Shown: positions 26,914-35,396 of the stretch, one piece after another
Numbering within the stretch: the stretch's first letter is position 1
How the letters are laid out: each line of letters opens with the position of its first letter
Assembly (NCBI GenBank): GCA_015200345.1
Contig: CP054187.1
Coordinates: 480,470-544,469, forward strand
Direction of reading: 5' to 3'
Origin: Planctomycetia bacterium
GTDB taxonomy: Bacteria > Planctomycetota > Phycisphaerae > UBA1845 > UTPLA1
Length of the DNA stretch: 64,000 nt
Notes under the pieces: model-generated
Seen by the model: the letters and a program-made list of their open reading frames with translations, nothing else
Databases searched by the model: none
What the model was told of the DNA's origin: nothing
Translations under genes and position numbers: made by a program

Positions 26914-27002
26914 GCGCGACTCGAGAAACCATTTGGCCGGCGAACGTGCTCGCTTATGAGGACGAAAGAATTGTCATTCATGAGGGATGTTTGGAGGAAA
27001 CC

Positions 27003-27422
27003 GTGGCAGACAACGTTCAAATCACAAGCTCCCGGGCACCCGAACCAGTCGGCGCGTTTCCCCATGCGCGGCGCGTGGGCAACCTGCTCTTTCTTTCCGG
27101 TATCGGCCCGCGCAAGCGAGGCAGCAAGGAAATTCCCGGCGTCACGCTCGACGCAGCCGGCAACATCACTTCATACGATATCGAAGTGCAGACACGCGCC
27201 GTGTTCGAGAATGTCCGGCTCGTGCTGGAAGACGCCGGTTCTGCATGGGAAAACATCGTCGATGTGCAAGTGTTTCTTACCGACATGAAGCGCGATTTCC
27301 CGGCATTCAATCGCCTCTATGCGGAATTTTTCTCCAGCAACCAGCCGACCCGCACGACGATCGAAGTCGGCTCGCTCCCGACTCCCATCGCCGTCGAACT
27401 GAAAGTCATTGCGACGATCTGA
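27003..27422 (+). CDS. RidA-family protein, probable 2-aminomuconate deaminase
   Basis: 139 residues from a GTG at 27003 with GGAGG 5 bases upstream. RidA fold: FPHARRVGNLLFLSGIGPRK at the N-terminus, QTRAVFENVRLVLEDAG, DVQVFLTDMKRDFPAFNRLY, and R-T-T-I-E-V-G-S-L-P at the C-terminus, with the substrate-binding Arg kept. The long N-terminal segment and GIGPRKRGSKEIPGV insertion are typical of the AmnD-like group that deaminates 2-aminomuconate. It is third in the operon with SDR and aldehyde dehydrogenase, 89 bases after the latter. No ring-cleavage dioxygenase or decarboxylase is in the window. Confidence 0.8.
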   Translation: MADNVQITSSRAPEPVGAFPHARRVGNLLFLSGIGPRKRGSKEIPGVTLDAAGNITSYDIEVQTRAVFENVRLVLEDAGSAWENIVDVQVFLTDMKRDFPAFNRLYAEFFSSNQPTRTTIEVGSLPTPIAVELKVIATI

Positions 27423-27501
27423 TTCGGCCCGCGATGTGCGGGCCTGTTCTCCCCCCGCGCAATAGTTCATTGCAGCGCGCAATGACCCATTTGGGTTTGT
27501 A

Positions 27502-27753
27502 AGTCCTTAATATTGAGAGCCGACAGGTCCGATATGTCCGTATCCTCACCACGCCATAACTCGTTATTTATACGAACACTTATGGATGAGCCGTCTATTC
27601 ACTGCCTGTGATCAAAAAAAGTGAATGCCCTATGGACGCACCCATTGGATTGGGGTATATTTCTCTCGGTCCCCTAGAGAGCCTCCTTTCAATTCTCTAC
27701 TCTCCGGCCCGAGAGGTGGGGACTAAGGACTCGCAGCCCTGCGAGTCCTTTTT
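27502..27753 (+). ncRNA. Candidate small RNA or structured leader, gene-free stretch ending in a terminator
   Basis: No credible gene covers 27423-27918, and the stretch is less GC-rich than its surroundings. AGTCCTTA at 27502-27509 is complementary to TAAGGACT at 27724-27731, and the latter overlaps the 5' arm of the terminator at 27727, so two folds compete. A further hairpin (CTCTC/GAGAG) lies near 27700-27716. A weaker GGCCCGC/GCGGGCC hairpin at 27426-27444 just after the RidA gene could end that operon, leaving this as an independent transcript. No known RNA family was recognised and no promoter was confirmed. Confidence 0.35.
27727..27753 (+). terminator. Rho-independent terminator
   Basis: A perfect 9-base stem GGACTCGCA/TGCGAGTCC with a GCCC loop is followed by TTTTT. 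It lies 300 bases after the nearest upstream plus-strand gene, so it probably ends a separate noncoding transcript or a long 3' UTR. Confidence 0.85.
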
Positions 27754-27918
27754 ATTGCGCGAATCGCCCGGTGTCAACCCCTGACACCTATCACGATGAT
27801 CCGCGCCAATCCACTTTTCGTCCAGCAGCGGGTTTTCAAGCATGGGGTTAACTCCCTATGCCAGGGACTCTTCGATGACACCGTACAATCACCATTATGG
27901 AAATTCACTCAAGACCGT

Positions 27919-29673
27919 TTAAGACCTCTCATGGCGATAGTATCGGCCGAGCGTTTCGTCCTGCTGGTTCGCCAGATTCGGAGGATACGACACATCGGGT
28001 TCCGAGGGGACCGGCGTTTCAGCAACTTTTTCGAAGACAATGAGCTGAATCGGCCGCGTGCCCGCACTGGTCATCTCATGCAGCCGGTGATAAGCGGGAT
28101 TGTGGTCGAACAACTCGAGCGGCAGCCGGTGATAATCGCTGGCACTGTAGATTGAATCCCAGATCACCAGCGTCCCGACCGGCATCGACGCCACAAGTCG
28201 ACGACCTTTGTGCGCGCGGGGGTCTTCGGCCCAGTCGAAGAAGTAAGCAAACCAGGAGTTTGTCGCGAAGATCGGGCGGTCGTTCAGCCCTCGGGTCCGG
28301 ATCCAGTCGACCAAACGCGCCACGGCTCGCGCCGGATCGTTCAATCGCAGCGGTCGGATCATGGCGGCATTTTGCACAAGCACGAGTGCAATCAGCCACA
28401 CCATCGCGATGCGAGACAGCGCGTGCCGCGCCGCGCCGTGGCGCAGGAATGCCCCGGCGATCATCAGCACAAGGGTGGCCCCCGCAAAAACGCGAACCAA
28501 TACGAGAAATCGCCCGTCGCGAATGCCGAGCCGACCGGCGCGAAACTCGATCTCGACCGCGAGCCATGCGAGCGCGGTCATGCCCGCGAAAGAAAGCCAT
28601 GGGGGCGCACCGCTCGCAGGCGACGTCACGGCTCGCGCACTGGAACTCATACCGGCTGCGGCGAGAATCGCCATGAGCGGGGCGATTGTGACCATGAAGC
28701 GCGCGTAGCCGCCGCTGGCGAAGACCCCCGCCGCCATGACGACGATGTGTATCATGACAAATGTCGCCGCCAGCGCGGGGATGATCCAGGCACGTGGCAT
28801 CGCCTCGCCGCCGTTGGGATGCGTTGTCGCAGCGACGGTTGAATCCATGAAACGGGCCGTCGCCACACGGCGCACACCGAGCAGCGCGAACGTCGCGATC
28901 GCAAACGGAACGGCCACGAACAGATGGGGCAGGTACGCGAACGGTCCGGTGGGAGGATACTGCGTCGAACCGGACGGCGCGAGAAACAGTTGAAACGGCC
29001 AGGCACGATAAGCGACGAAAAAGACAACATTGTGCAGCGCCGGGGCCGCGATTGAAGCCGCGAGCGCGAGGCCGCGCCGACCAACGCTGCCGCCCGCAAT
29101 CCAAATGCCCAGCCACCATACGGGCACAAGCGCCACGGTTTCGTGCCGGCTCACCAGCACGAGCGAGAACACGGCGGATGCGGTTACCGCCCGCCCTCCA
29201 AGCAGTAAATAGACCGCCGCCATCAGATACAACGCCGCGAAGTTCTCCGTCAGCGACGTCGCAGCAAGCACCGTATTGAGAGGCTGAACGTAGCAGATCA
29301 ACACGACCAGCCAGCCGGGAGCGATACCCAGTCGCCGCGCGGTGCGCGCCGCAAGCAGCGCGGATGCCGCAGTGACCAGGGCCGACAACACGCGGACCGC
29401 GTGCCAGCCAGTCTCTGGCGAGCCGATCCAGGCGACCGCCGCCGCAGGGATGGTGAAGCCGGGCCGGCCCCAGATGTTCAACAGGTATCCGGGAAAAACC
29501 GCCGCCCAGCGGGCCATGAGAAAATGCGTCAGGTCGTCGTCGTGGTAGGCGCCATCGGACCACGCACCAAGAAGTATCGTGCCGAGCAGCGCGCTGGCCA
29601 GTACGGTGCGCGTGCGGAAGCGGTCGCGAAAGTCCGTCGAGGTATCAGCAGGAATGGCAATCAATTGGATCAA
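27919..29673 (-). CDS. GT-C type membrane glycosyltransferase (ArnT/PMT-like, GT39-type)
   Basis: About 584 residues with roughly ten transmembrane helices (VLASALLGTILLGAW, WLVVLICYVQPLNTVLAATS, LYLMAAVYLLLG, TFVMIHIVVMAAGVFASGGY). The first outer loop has the acidic motif HDDDLTHFLMARW and WGRPGFTIPAAA, where GT-C enzymes hold their catalytic Asp. The C-terminal 120 residues are soluble (FATNSWFAYFFDWAEDPRAH, LVIWDSIYSASDY). Such enzymes move a sugar from a polyprenyl-phosphate carrier to a protein or lipid outside the cytoplasm. The start is unsure: TTG at 29673 is used, without a strong ribosome site. It follows the NAD kinase gene by 45 bases. Confidence 0.75.
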   Translation of the reverse strand: MIQLIAIPADTSTDFRDRFRTRTVLASALLGTILLGAWSDGAYHDDDLTHFLMARWAAVFPGYLLNIWGRPGFTIPAAAVAWIGSPETGWHAVRVLSALVTAASALLAARTARRLGIAPGWLVVLICYVQPLNTVLAATSLTENFAALYLMAAVYLLLGGRAVTASAVFSLVLVSRHETVALVPVWWLGIWIAGGSVGRRGLALAASIAAPALHNVVFFVAYRAWPFQLFLAPSGSTQYPPTGPFAYLPHLFVAVPFAIATFALLGVRRVATARFMDSTVAATTHPNGGEAMPRAWIIPALAATFVMIHIVVMAAGVFASGGYARFMVTIAPLMAILAAAGMSSSARAVTSPASGAPPWLSFAGMTALAWLAVEIEFRAGRLGIRDGRFLVLVRVFAGATLVLMIAGAFLRHGAARHALSRIAMVWLIALVLVQNAAMIRPLRLNDPARAVARLVDWIRTRGLNDRPIFATNSWFAYFFDWAEDPRAHKGRRLVASMPVGTLVIWDSIYSASDYHRLPLELFDHNPAYHRLHEMTSAGTRPIQLIVFEKVAETPVPSEPDVSYPPNLANQQDETLGRYYRHERS

Positions 29674-29718
29674 TTCGCATGAAGAAGCGCAGCGCGCCCA
29701 CGGCTCGGGTCTCGGTCA

Positions 29719-30585
29719 TCACGCCGGACCGGTCAAGCCCTGCCCCCATTTGAGCTTCTGCACAAGCAAATCCCACTGGTGGCGATGGGGATTCATCACA
29801 AGCTGCACCTGCTCGGCCGACCGATGCACCAGGAGGCTCGCGCCGCCCGGTACAGGCCGAACGACCTGGCCGTCGAGCACGACCGCCACGCCGGCGCTGG
29901 TCTTGCGCACGTCGACCTTCACGCGCACATCCGGGGCGACGACGATCGGCCGATGAGTCAGCGAATGGGGACAGAGGGGTGTCATTACTATGGCACTGAC
30001 GTCGGGCTGCACGATCGGCCCGCCGCAGGCCATGTTGTGCGCCGTCGAACCGGTCGGCGTGGCGATGATCAGGCCGTCGCCGACGATTGTCGTCACCGGG
30101 TGATCGTCGATGCTGACCGAAAGCCCCACGGTGCGGTACGGGTCGCCGACCCGCAGCACGCAGTCATTCAGCGCGATGCCGCGCCAGGTGCTCCCACCGG
30201 CGTCCACGAGCAGCACGTCGAGCAACATACGGCGGCTGATGCAATCCGGATCGGTCAGAATGCGGTCAAGTTGCGATTCGAACTCGTTTTCGTTAAAGCC
30301 CGCGAGGTAGCCGAGCTTGCCCAGGTTCACGCCGATGATCGGCACCTGCCGATGCTGCATGGCCTGGACGACGTTCAGAATCGTGCCGTCCCCCCCCAGC
30401 GCCACGACGTAATCGGGCTTGGCCTCGTTGATGGCCGCCGGTTTGCCGTCGAGATCGCTGCCGACAAGCAACCCCCTGCCGTCCAGCCAGCGGGCTAGGC
30501 GGTCAAACGAGATCTTCACGTTGGGTTTCTGTGCATTGCCGACGAGGAAGAAACGCGGCGTCTGGTTTCGATGATTGGCAGCCAT
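29719..30585 (-). CDS. nadK: NAD kinase
   Basis: 288 residues from the ATG at 30585; a GTG 12 bases upstream is an alternative. Phosphorylates NAD to NADP. The family signatures are present: VVALGGDGTILNVVQAM, IIGVNLGKLGYLAGF, ALNDCVLRVGD (usual LNE/D), and IIATPTGSTAHNMACGGPIV, where the usual GSTAY is GSTAH. The C-terminal region VVVLDGQVVRPV completes the fold. The Tyr-to-His change is at the NAD-contacting loop and is worth noting but does not argue against function. Confidence 0.93.
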   Translation of the reverse strand: MAANHRNQTPRFFLVGNAQKPNVKISFDRLARWLDGRGLLVGSDLDGKPAAINEAKPDYVVALGGDGTILNVVQAMQHRQVPIIGVNLGKLGYLAGFNENEFESQLDRILTDPDCISRRMLLDVLLVDAGGSTWRGIALNDCVLRVGDPYRTVGLSVSIDDHPVTTIVGDGLIIATPTGSTAHNMACGGPIVQPDVSAIVMTPLCPHSLTHRPIVVAPDVRVKVDVRKTSAGVAVVLDGQVVRPVPGGASLLVHRSAEQVQLVMNPHRHQWDLLVQKLKWGQGLTGPA

Positions 30586-31070
30586 GCGGACCCGCACCCC
30601 GGCTCGAATGCTAAGTGAAACAGGATCAACGTGTTATAGCATGTAACGAGTCAGCCTGTCCAGCATGGCCACGCATGCGGCCGATGCGGGGGTGCTGCGA
30701 GCGTCGCCAGCCACTGCCGGAATTCAGGTGCCTGGCAACCGCTCCAAGCCACGCGAATTTCAAGCGATGTCTGCCCCCAACGGGCAAGCGAAGACTCCTG
30801 TCTTGTCGCTCGGTGCGCCCGCGAACGCCGTCGGCGCTTTCAGCCGCTGGACGGCGGCTTGGACTTTCGATCCGGAATCGCTAAGATAGGGGAACTTGGG
30901 CATCCAAGGTTGTTTTTGCACGTTCTACGGTCCAGCGACGACGAGGCAACAAGTTGATTCGGCGCCAGGCAAGTTGCCGCAAGTCGACCGAAGGCATCCC
31001 GCGATGAACGAACTGTTGAGACGCGGGTAGGGATTGGTGCACCATCGGGCCGGGAGAGAGGAAGAAAGCC
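30586..31070. other. Intergenic region with no recognisable gene
   Basis: About 485 bases between the divergent nadK and DNRLRE/dockerin genes. Short frames here have neither ribosome sites nor family resemblance. It should hold both promoters; none was clear. Confidence 0.5.
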
Positions 31071-31949
31071 ATGCGCGGTTCGCGAATAACGCTGCTGCTC
31101 ATGTCTTGGTTCGAGGCGCTGACCCTCTTCGGCGTCGTTCACGCCGCCGAAGTCACGCTCACGCCCGTCAAGGACAACACGCTGATCGAGTCCACCGACG
31201 ACCCGCTTAGCAACGCCCAGGGCGATGGCCTTTATTGCGGCCGCACCTCCTCGTTCGCGGGGTTCACGCTGCGCCGACCGGTGCTGGCGTTTGACGTGGC
31301 GAGCGCCATTCCAGCCGGCTCGGTGATTCAATCGGCCTCGCTGCATCTGTTTTTGCTACGCACGCAAAGCGTCAGCGATTCCCACTCGCTTCATCGACTG
31401 CTGGCCGACTGGGGCGAGGGCACGTCGCTAAGCCCCGGAGGCGGCGGCGCCCCGGCGACCCCCGGTGACGCGACTTGGCTGCACAGGTTTTTCCCGAACC
31501 AGATGTGGACGACGCCCGGTGGCGACTTCGATTCGACACCCAGCGCCACGTCCATCGTCCTCAACTTGCAGGATACGTACACGTGGGGGTCCACGACAAG
31601 GATGGTCGCCGACGTACAGGGCTGGCTGGACAATCCCAGCGGCAACTTCGGCTGGGTGCTGCTCGGCAACGAAGTCAACTTCCAAACCGCACGAAAATTC
31701 GCCAGCCGGGAATACATCACCCCCGCAAACCGACCACGGCTCCAGATCATGTTCACTCCGCCGTGCGGACTTGGCGACATCAACTGCGACGGCTTCGTCA
31801 ACGAGACCGATCGCGACCTGTTTGTCGGTGTGCTGCTCGGCACCAACGCCGACCCCTTGCACCTCGCCCGCAGCGACCTGAACGGCGATTCGCTGGCGAA
31901 CGGTCGGGACATCCCGGACATGGTTCAGCTGTTGTTGAGTGGGCCTTGA
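31071..31949 (+). CDS. Secreted DNRLRE-domain protein with C-terminal dockerin-like repeat
   Basis: 292 residues; AGAGGAAG lies upstream of the ATG. Signal peptide MRGSRITLLLMSW... ending HAAE. Residues about 27-220 form a DNRLRE-type beta domain (VKDNTLIESTDDPLSNAQGD, LRRPVLAFDVA, SASLHLFLL, WLDNPSGNFGWVLLGNE, REYITPANRPRLQI). Residues about 230-292 form a dockerin type I-like pair of calcium loops: GDINCDGFVNETDRDLF and SDLNGDSLANGRDIPDMVQL. In Planctomycetota such modules end many secreted proteins and are thought to serve surface attachment or assembly. No cohesin is in the window. Confidence 0.85.
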   Translation: MRGSRITLLLMSWFEALTLFGVVHAAEVTLTPVKDNTLIESTDDPLSNAQGDGLYCGRTSSFAGFTLRRPVLAFDVASAIPAGSVIQSASLHLFLLRTQSVSDSHSLHRLLADWGEGTSLSPGGGGAPATPGDATWLHRFFPNQMWTTPGGDFDSTPSATSIVLNLQDTYTWGSTTRMVADVQGWLDNPSGNFGWVLLGNEVNFQTARKFASREYITPANRPRLQIMFTPPCGLGDINCDGFVNETDRDLFVGVLLGTNADPLHLARSDLNGDSLANGRDIPDMVQLLLSGP

Positions 31950-32269
31950 ACCGATCGTTCGGCATTCAACCACCGCTGGGGTTGACGCATCAACGATGCT
32001 CCAATGCGACTACGCCCCGGCTGTAGGGCCGATAGTTACGGATGCAAGCCCGGTCGGTCAGGGCATCGGGGACGAGCTGACCGAAAAGGTCCCCCCTTGC
32101 CGCCGGCCCCCTGCTGTGTGGTCAGACACCTTGCCGAGTTGAATAATGTCTGTGGTGATTAGGCTTTGCGCGGACCGTGCGGGAGGCCCGCGCTGCCGGG
32201 ACCACGGGTCCGGTCAGCAGCCGACCAGTGCAGGGTGGGATCGGCCGGCCTGGGGAGGAGACGAGTTCG
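31950..32269. other. Intergenic region and leader of gspF
   Basis: About 320 bases with no credible gene. The gspF ribosome site GGAGGAG (32254-32260) lies at its end. No terminator was recognised after the dockerin-like gene. Confidence 0.5.
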
Positions 32270-33580
32270 ATGCCGACGTTCCAGTTCGAAGCGATGAATG
32301 CCGCGGGGCAGGAGATCAAGGACGAGGTCGATGCCCCGACCTCCGAAGACGCGATCGCGAAGATTCGCGCGCAGGGCTACTTCCCGACGAAGGTGCGTCA
32401 GAAAGGCGGCGCGAAGAAGACGGCGGCAGCCGGCCCGGCAAGGCGTAAGAGCACGGGCGGCATCGGCGGCGTGTCGCAGAAGCAGTTGACGCAGTTTACG
32501 CGACAGTTGTCAACCCTGATGGACGCCGGTCTGCCGATTCTGCGATCACTTCGCATTCTGGAGCAGCAGCAGAAGCCCGGGGTATTGCGGGTGGCGCTGC
32601 GGTATGTCGCCGAGGACGTGGAAAGCGGTTCGACGCTCTCGGAGGCGATGGCGCGGCACCCGAAGGTGTTTGATCGGCTGTACTGCAACATGGTCGCCGC
32701 GGGCGAGGCGGGCGGTGTGCTGGACGTGATCCTCCAGCGTCTGGCCGATTTCATGGAAAAGGCGCAGAAGCTGAAGCGCAAGGTGATCGGCGCGATGGTG
32801 TACCCGGTGTGCGTCATCACGTTCGCGTTGCTGATCGTGTCGGGCATCATGTATTTCGTCGTGCCGAAGTTCAAGACGATCTTCGCCGATTTCGGCGCGA
32901 AACTGCCGGGGCTGACCATGCTGCTGCTGGGCATGTCGGATTGGATGATCGGCAAGACGACCGACGCCAACGGCAAGGAAGTGGACATGCTGATCCCCGG
33001 CTGGGCGTACATTGTTGTGTCGCCGATCGGGTTCTTCGTGGCGTACAAGCTGATCCGTCAGTTCAAGGAAGGGCGCTACGCCATGGATGTGGTGAAATTG
33101 AAGCTGCCGATTCTGGGGACGATTTTGTCCAAGACATCCGTCGCACGTTTCACGCGCACCCTTGGCACGCTCGTGGCGGCCGGTGTGCCGATTCTGGAGG
33201 CGATCACCATCACCAAAGACACGTCGGGCAACGAGGTCTATGCCCGGGCCTTGTCGAAGGTGCACGACGCGATCCGCGAGGGGGAATCGTTCGCGGTGCC
33301 GCTCAAGGCGACCAAAGTGGTGGACAACCTCGTCGTCAACATGGTGGACGTCGGCGAAGAAACCGGCGATCTCGACAAGATGCTCATCAAGGTCGCGGAC
33401 AACTACGATGACGAAGTCGAAACGCTCGTGGCCGGCCTGGTGAGCCTGCTCGAACCGGTGATGGTCATTGTGCTCGGCGTGATGGTCGGCTTTATCGTGA
33501 TCGCGCTGTTCCTCCCGATGGTCAGCCTGGTCAACAATCTGACTGGTGGCGGTGGTGGCGGTGGTGGCGGCGAGTTGTAA
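32270..33580 (+). CDS. gspF: Type II secretion/type IV pilus inner membrane protein GspF/PilC
   Basis: 436 residues from the ATG at 32270, 9 bases after GGAGGAG. The N-terminal domain (MPTFQFEAMNAAGQEIKDEV) is the usual GspF start. Two T2SSF repeats follow (QFTRQLSTLMDAGLPILRSL; RFTRTLGTLVAAGVPILEAI), each with the second-half patterns M-V-A-A-G-E-A-G-G-V-L and M-V-D-V-G-E-E-T-G-D-L. Three hydrophobic helices include VIGAMVYPVCVITFALLIV and the final VMVIVLGVMVGFIVIALFL. It forms the cytoplasmic-membrane platform for pseudopilus assembly. It ends in an odd nine-glycine run before EL. It heads a run of prepilin genes but no GspE ATPase is adjacent. Confidence 0.95.
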   Translation: MPTFQFEAMNAAGQEIKDEVDAPTSEDAIAKIRAQGYFPTKVRQKGGAKKTAAAGPARRKSTGGIGGVSQKQLTQFTRQLSTLMDAGLPILRSLRILEQQQKPGVLRVALRYVAEDVESGSTLSEAMARHPKVFDRLYCNMVAAGEAGGVLDVILQRLADFMEKAQKLKRKVIGAMVYPVCVITFALLIVSGIMYFVVPKFKTIFADFGAKLPGLTMLLLGMSDWMIGKTTDANGKEVDMLIPGWAYIVVSPIGFFVAYKLIRQFKEGRYAMDVVKLKLPILGTILSKTSVARFTRTLGTLVAAGVPILEAITITKDTSGNEVYARALSKVHDAIREGESFAVPLKATKVVDNLVVNMVDVGEETGDLDKMLIKVADNYDDEVETLVAGLVSLLEPVMVIVLGVMVGFIVIALFLPMVSLVNNLTGGGGGGGGGEL

Positions 33581-33619
33581 TCCGGCGGCGGAAAGCGGCG
33601 GAAATGAGAGCGCCCGACG

Positions 33620-34480
33620 ATGTTCAATCGGTTGATCGCAATACGCAGGCGAGCCATGACGCTCACCGAGATACTCGTCGTGGTAACGATCCTGTCGGTG
33701 CTGGCCGGCGCGGTCCTGGTCAGCAGCCGGCTGATTGGTGACGCGCGAAAGATCTCCCGCGCGCGGATGCAACTCAATCTCCTCTCGCAGGCCATCGAAC
33801 GCTATGCCGAGTTCTGGCCTGCCTGGCGATTGTTCGACCCCGCGGTCAATCAATACCGGCCCATCGCCGACAAAGGCTGGCCGGATTTCATTGCTTCGCG
33901 GCAGTTCCCCTCGCCGCCCTATTCGTCGGTGACCAACTTCAACGACGGCCCGCCCTCCATCACGGTCCCCTTGCAGGAATGGAGCCTCGCGTCGATGAAT
34001 CGCGATCTGCTGGCGTCCAACGCATGCCTGGTCTTCGCCCTCTCCGCCAAGACCGGAAAAGGGCCTTACTTCGACGCCGATGATTCCCAGCTGCTGGACC
34101 TGCGAACGTACAAGGGCGGCATCGCCGAGCCGCTTTATCCCTCGCTGGGCGCCGCGCCGGCTTCGTCGCGCAAGCTCATCATGGACCCCTGGGGAACACC
34201 TCTCCGCTATTTCTGGGTCTATCGCGACGCGACGCCGGCTTCGGGCAATCGCGCGCACCTCGGCTACCTGCCGGTCGATTACGGCCCGTATCACGTCGGC
34301 GCCGGCGCGGGAAACATCAACGACCCGGCGTTCTACCAGCCGACGGGCGAAGCCAAAGTGGCCGTGGGATACGTCCTGGAATCGGCCGGACCGAACCGCA
34401 AATTCGGTAATTTGTGGAAATTCAACCCGACGCCTGCCGAACTCGATGACGCGTCGGACAATCTGATCCTTAAACCGTAG
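33620..34480 (+). CDS. Prepilin-like protein (type II secretion pseudopilin family)
   Basis: 286 residues. Class III prepilin signal: basic leader MFNRLIAIRRRA, then M-T-L-T-E with Glu5 and a hydrophobic helix (ILVVVTILSVLAGAVLV). The residue before cleavage is Ala where Gly is usual. The periplasmic part is large (about 250 residues) with DPWGTPLRYFWVYRD, a pattern shared with GspG-type major pseudopilins (D-P-W-G-x-P). It starts 39 bases after gspF and is followed 9 bases later by the next prepilin gene. Confidence 0.8.
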   Translation: MFNRLIAIRRRAMTLTEILVVVTILSVLAGAVLVSSRLIGDARKISRARMQLNLLSQAIERYAEFWPAWRLFDPAVNQYRPIADKGWPDFIASRQFPSPPYSSVTNFNDGPPSITVPLQEWSLASMNRDLLASNACLVFALSAKTGKGPYFDADDSQLLDLRTYKGGIAEPLYPSLGAAPASSRKLIMDPWGTPLRYFWVYRDATPASGNRAHLGYLPVDYGPYHVGAGAGNINDPAFYQPTGEAKVAVGYVLESAGPNRKFGNLWKFNPTPAELDDASDNLILKP

Positions 34481-34489
34481 CGTGGATTC

Positions 34490-35395
34490 ATGAACGCCTT
34501 CGATCAACACCCCCGATCCAAGCGTGATGCGTGGCGCCCGCATCGCGCGCCGGGGCATTGGGCCGGTGGGTTCTCGCTCGCCGAGTTGTTGATCTCGCTG
34601 CTGATCGTTTCCATCCTACTGGGCATCGGCGCGTATGCGTTTCAGCGCACGGTCCGATCGAACATCCTCGCCCAGGCACGGAACAATCTACTGACCTACG
34701 TCAAGGTGGCGCGTGCCTACGCCATGGCCAACAACATCGAGACCATGCTGGTGGTCAATCCGTACAACGGCCGATTCGAGCTTTGGCATCTGAATCCTCC
34801 TGCCGACGGCGGTCCGTTCGATCCCTTCAGCAGCGGTCTGAATCCGCCCCAGACCGACGGCTATGCCTTCGCCAACGTGCTGGATCCTTCAGCCAGGCTG
34901 CCGCTCAACGCCCGTGGCGTGCCGGCGGCGGCCGTCAATCCGATCGACTACAACGATGAAGTCTACCGCCCCACCCTGGACGATCCGGAAGAAAAAAACC
35001 TGGACAACCTGACCTGGACAGCCATCTGTTTCGCCGCCGACGGACAACTCGTCGTGCGAACGCGCCGCATTGCCACGCGAACGTACACCCGCCGCGACGG
35101 AACCTTGCGCATGCCGATCTCGGCGCGAAACCGTCTGCTGGACGAGACCCCGGATTTGTCCCTCTCAAGTATCGTGACGGCGGACGACGCTCCGATCACG
35201 TCCACGCGCGGCGTCGTCATTTCCGAATTCACGCCGATGGCAGACGCCTTGCGCGGCGCGCCCTTGAACCCGGTCAATCTGATCAATCGCTGGCTCCTCC
35301 GAACCCGTCCGGGGCAGCCCTTCGAAGCTTTTGCCACGACGATTGTGCTGAACCGATTCACCGGGCAGGTCGAACAACAGGCAGGAGCGCAGTAA
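34490..35395 (+). CDS. Prepilin-like protein (GspH-like)
   Basis: 301 residues. A 27-residue basic leader ends in GG, followed by F-S-L-A-E (Glu5) and LLISLLIVSILLGIGAYAF. The mature N-terminal helix RTVRSNILAQARNNLLTYVK with AYAMANNIETMLVVNPYNG resembles GspH/FimT-type minor pseudopilins. Much of the soluble domain is proline- and aspartate-rich. It is second in the prepilin series; the next gene begins one base after its stop. Confidence 0.8.
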   Translation: MNAFDQHPRSKRDAWRPHRAPGHWAGGFSLAELLISLLIVSILLGIGAYAFQRTVRSNILAQARNNLLTYVKVARAYAMANNIETMLVVNPYNGRFELWHLNPPADGGPFDPFSSGLNPPQTDGYAFANVLDPSARLPLNARGVPAAAVNPIDYNDEVYRPTLDDPEEKNLDNLTWTAICFAADGQLVVRTRRIATRTYTRRDGTLRMPISARNRLLDETPDLSLSSIVTADDAPITSTRGVVISEFTPMADALRGAPLNPVNLINRWLLRTRPGQPFEAFATTIVLNRFTGQVEQQAGAQ

Positions 35396-35396
35396 C

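Noticed and set aside
32546..34558. 670-codon minus-strand frame opposite gspF and the first prepilin gene
   Set aside because: Antisense shadow of two well-supported genes; His/Arg/Asp-rich with no motifs.
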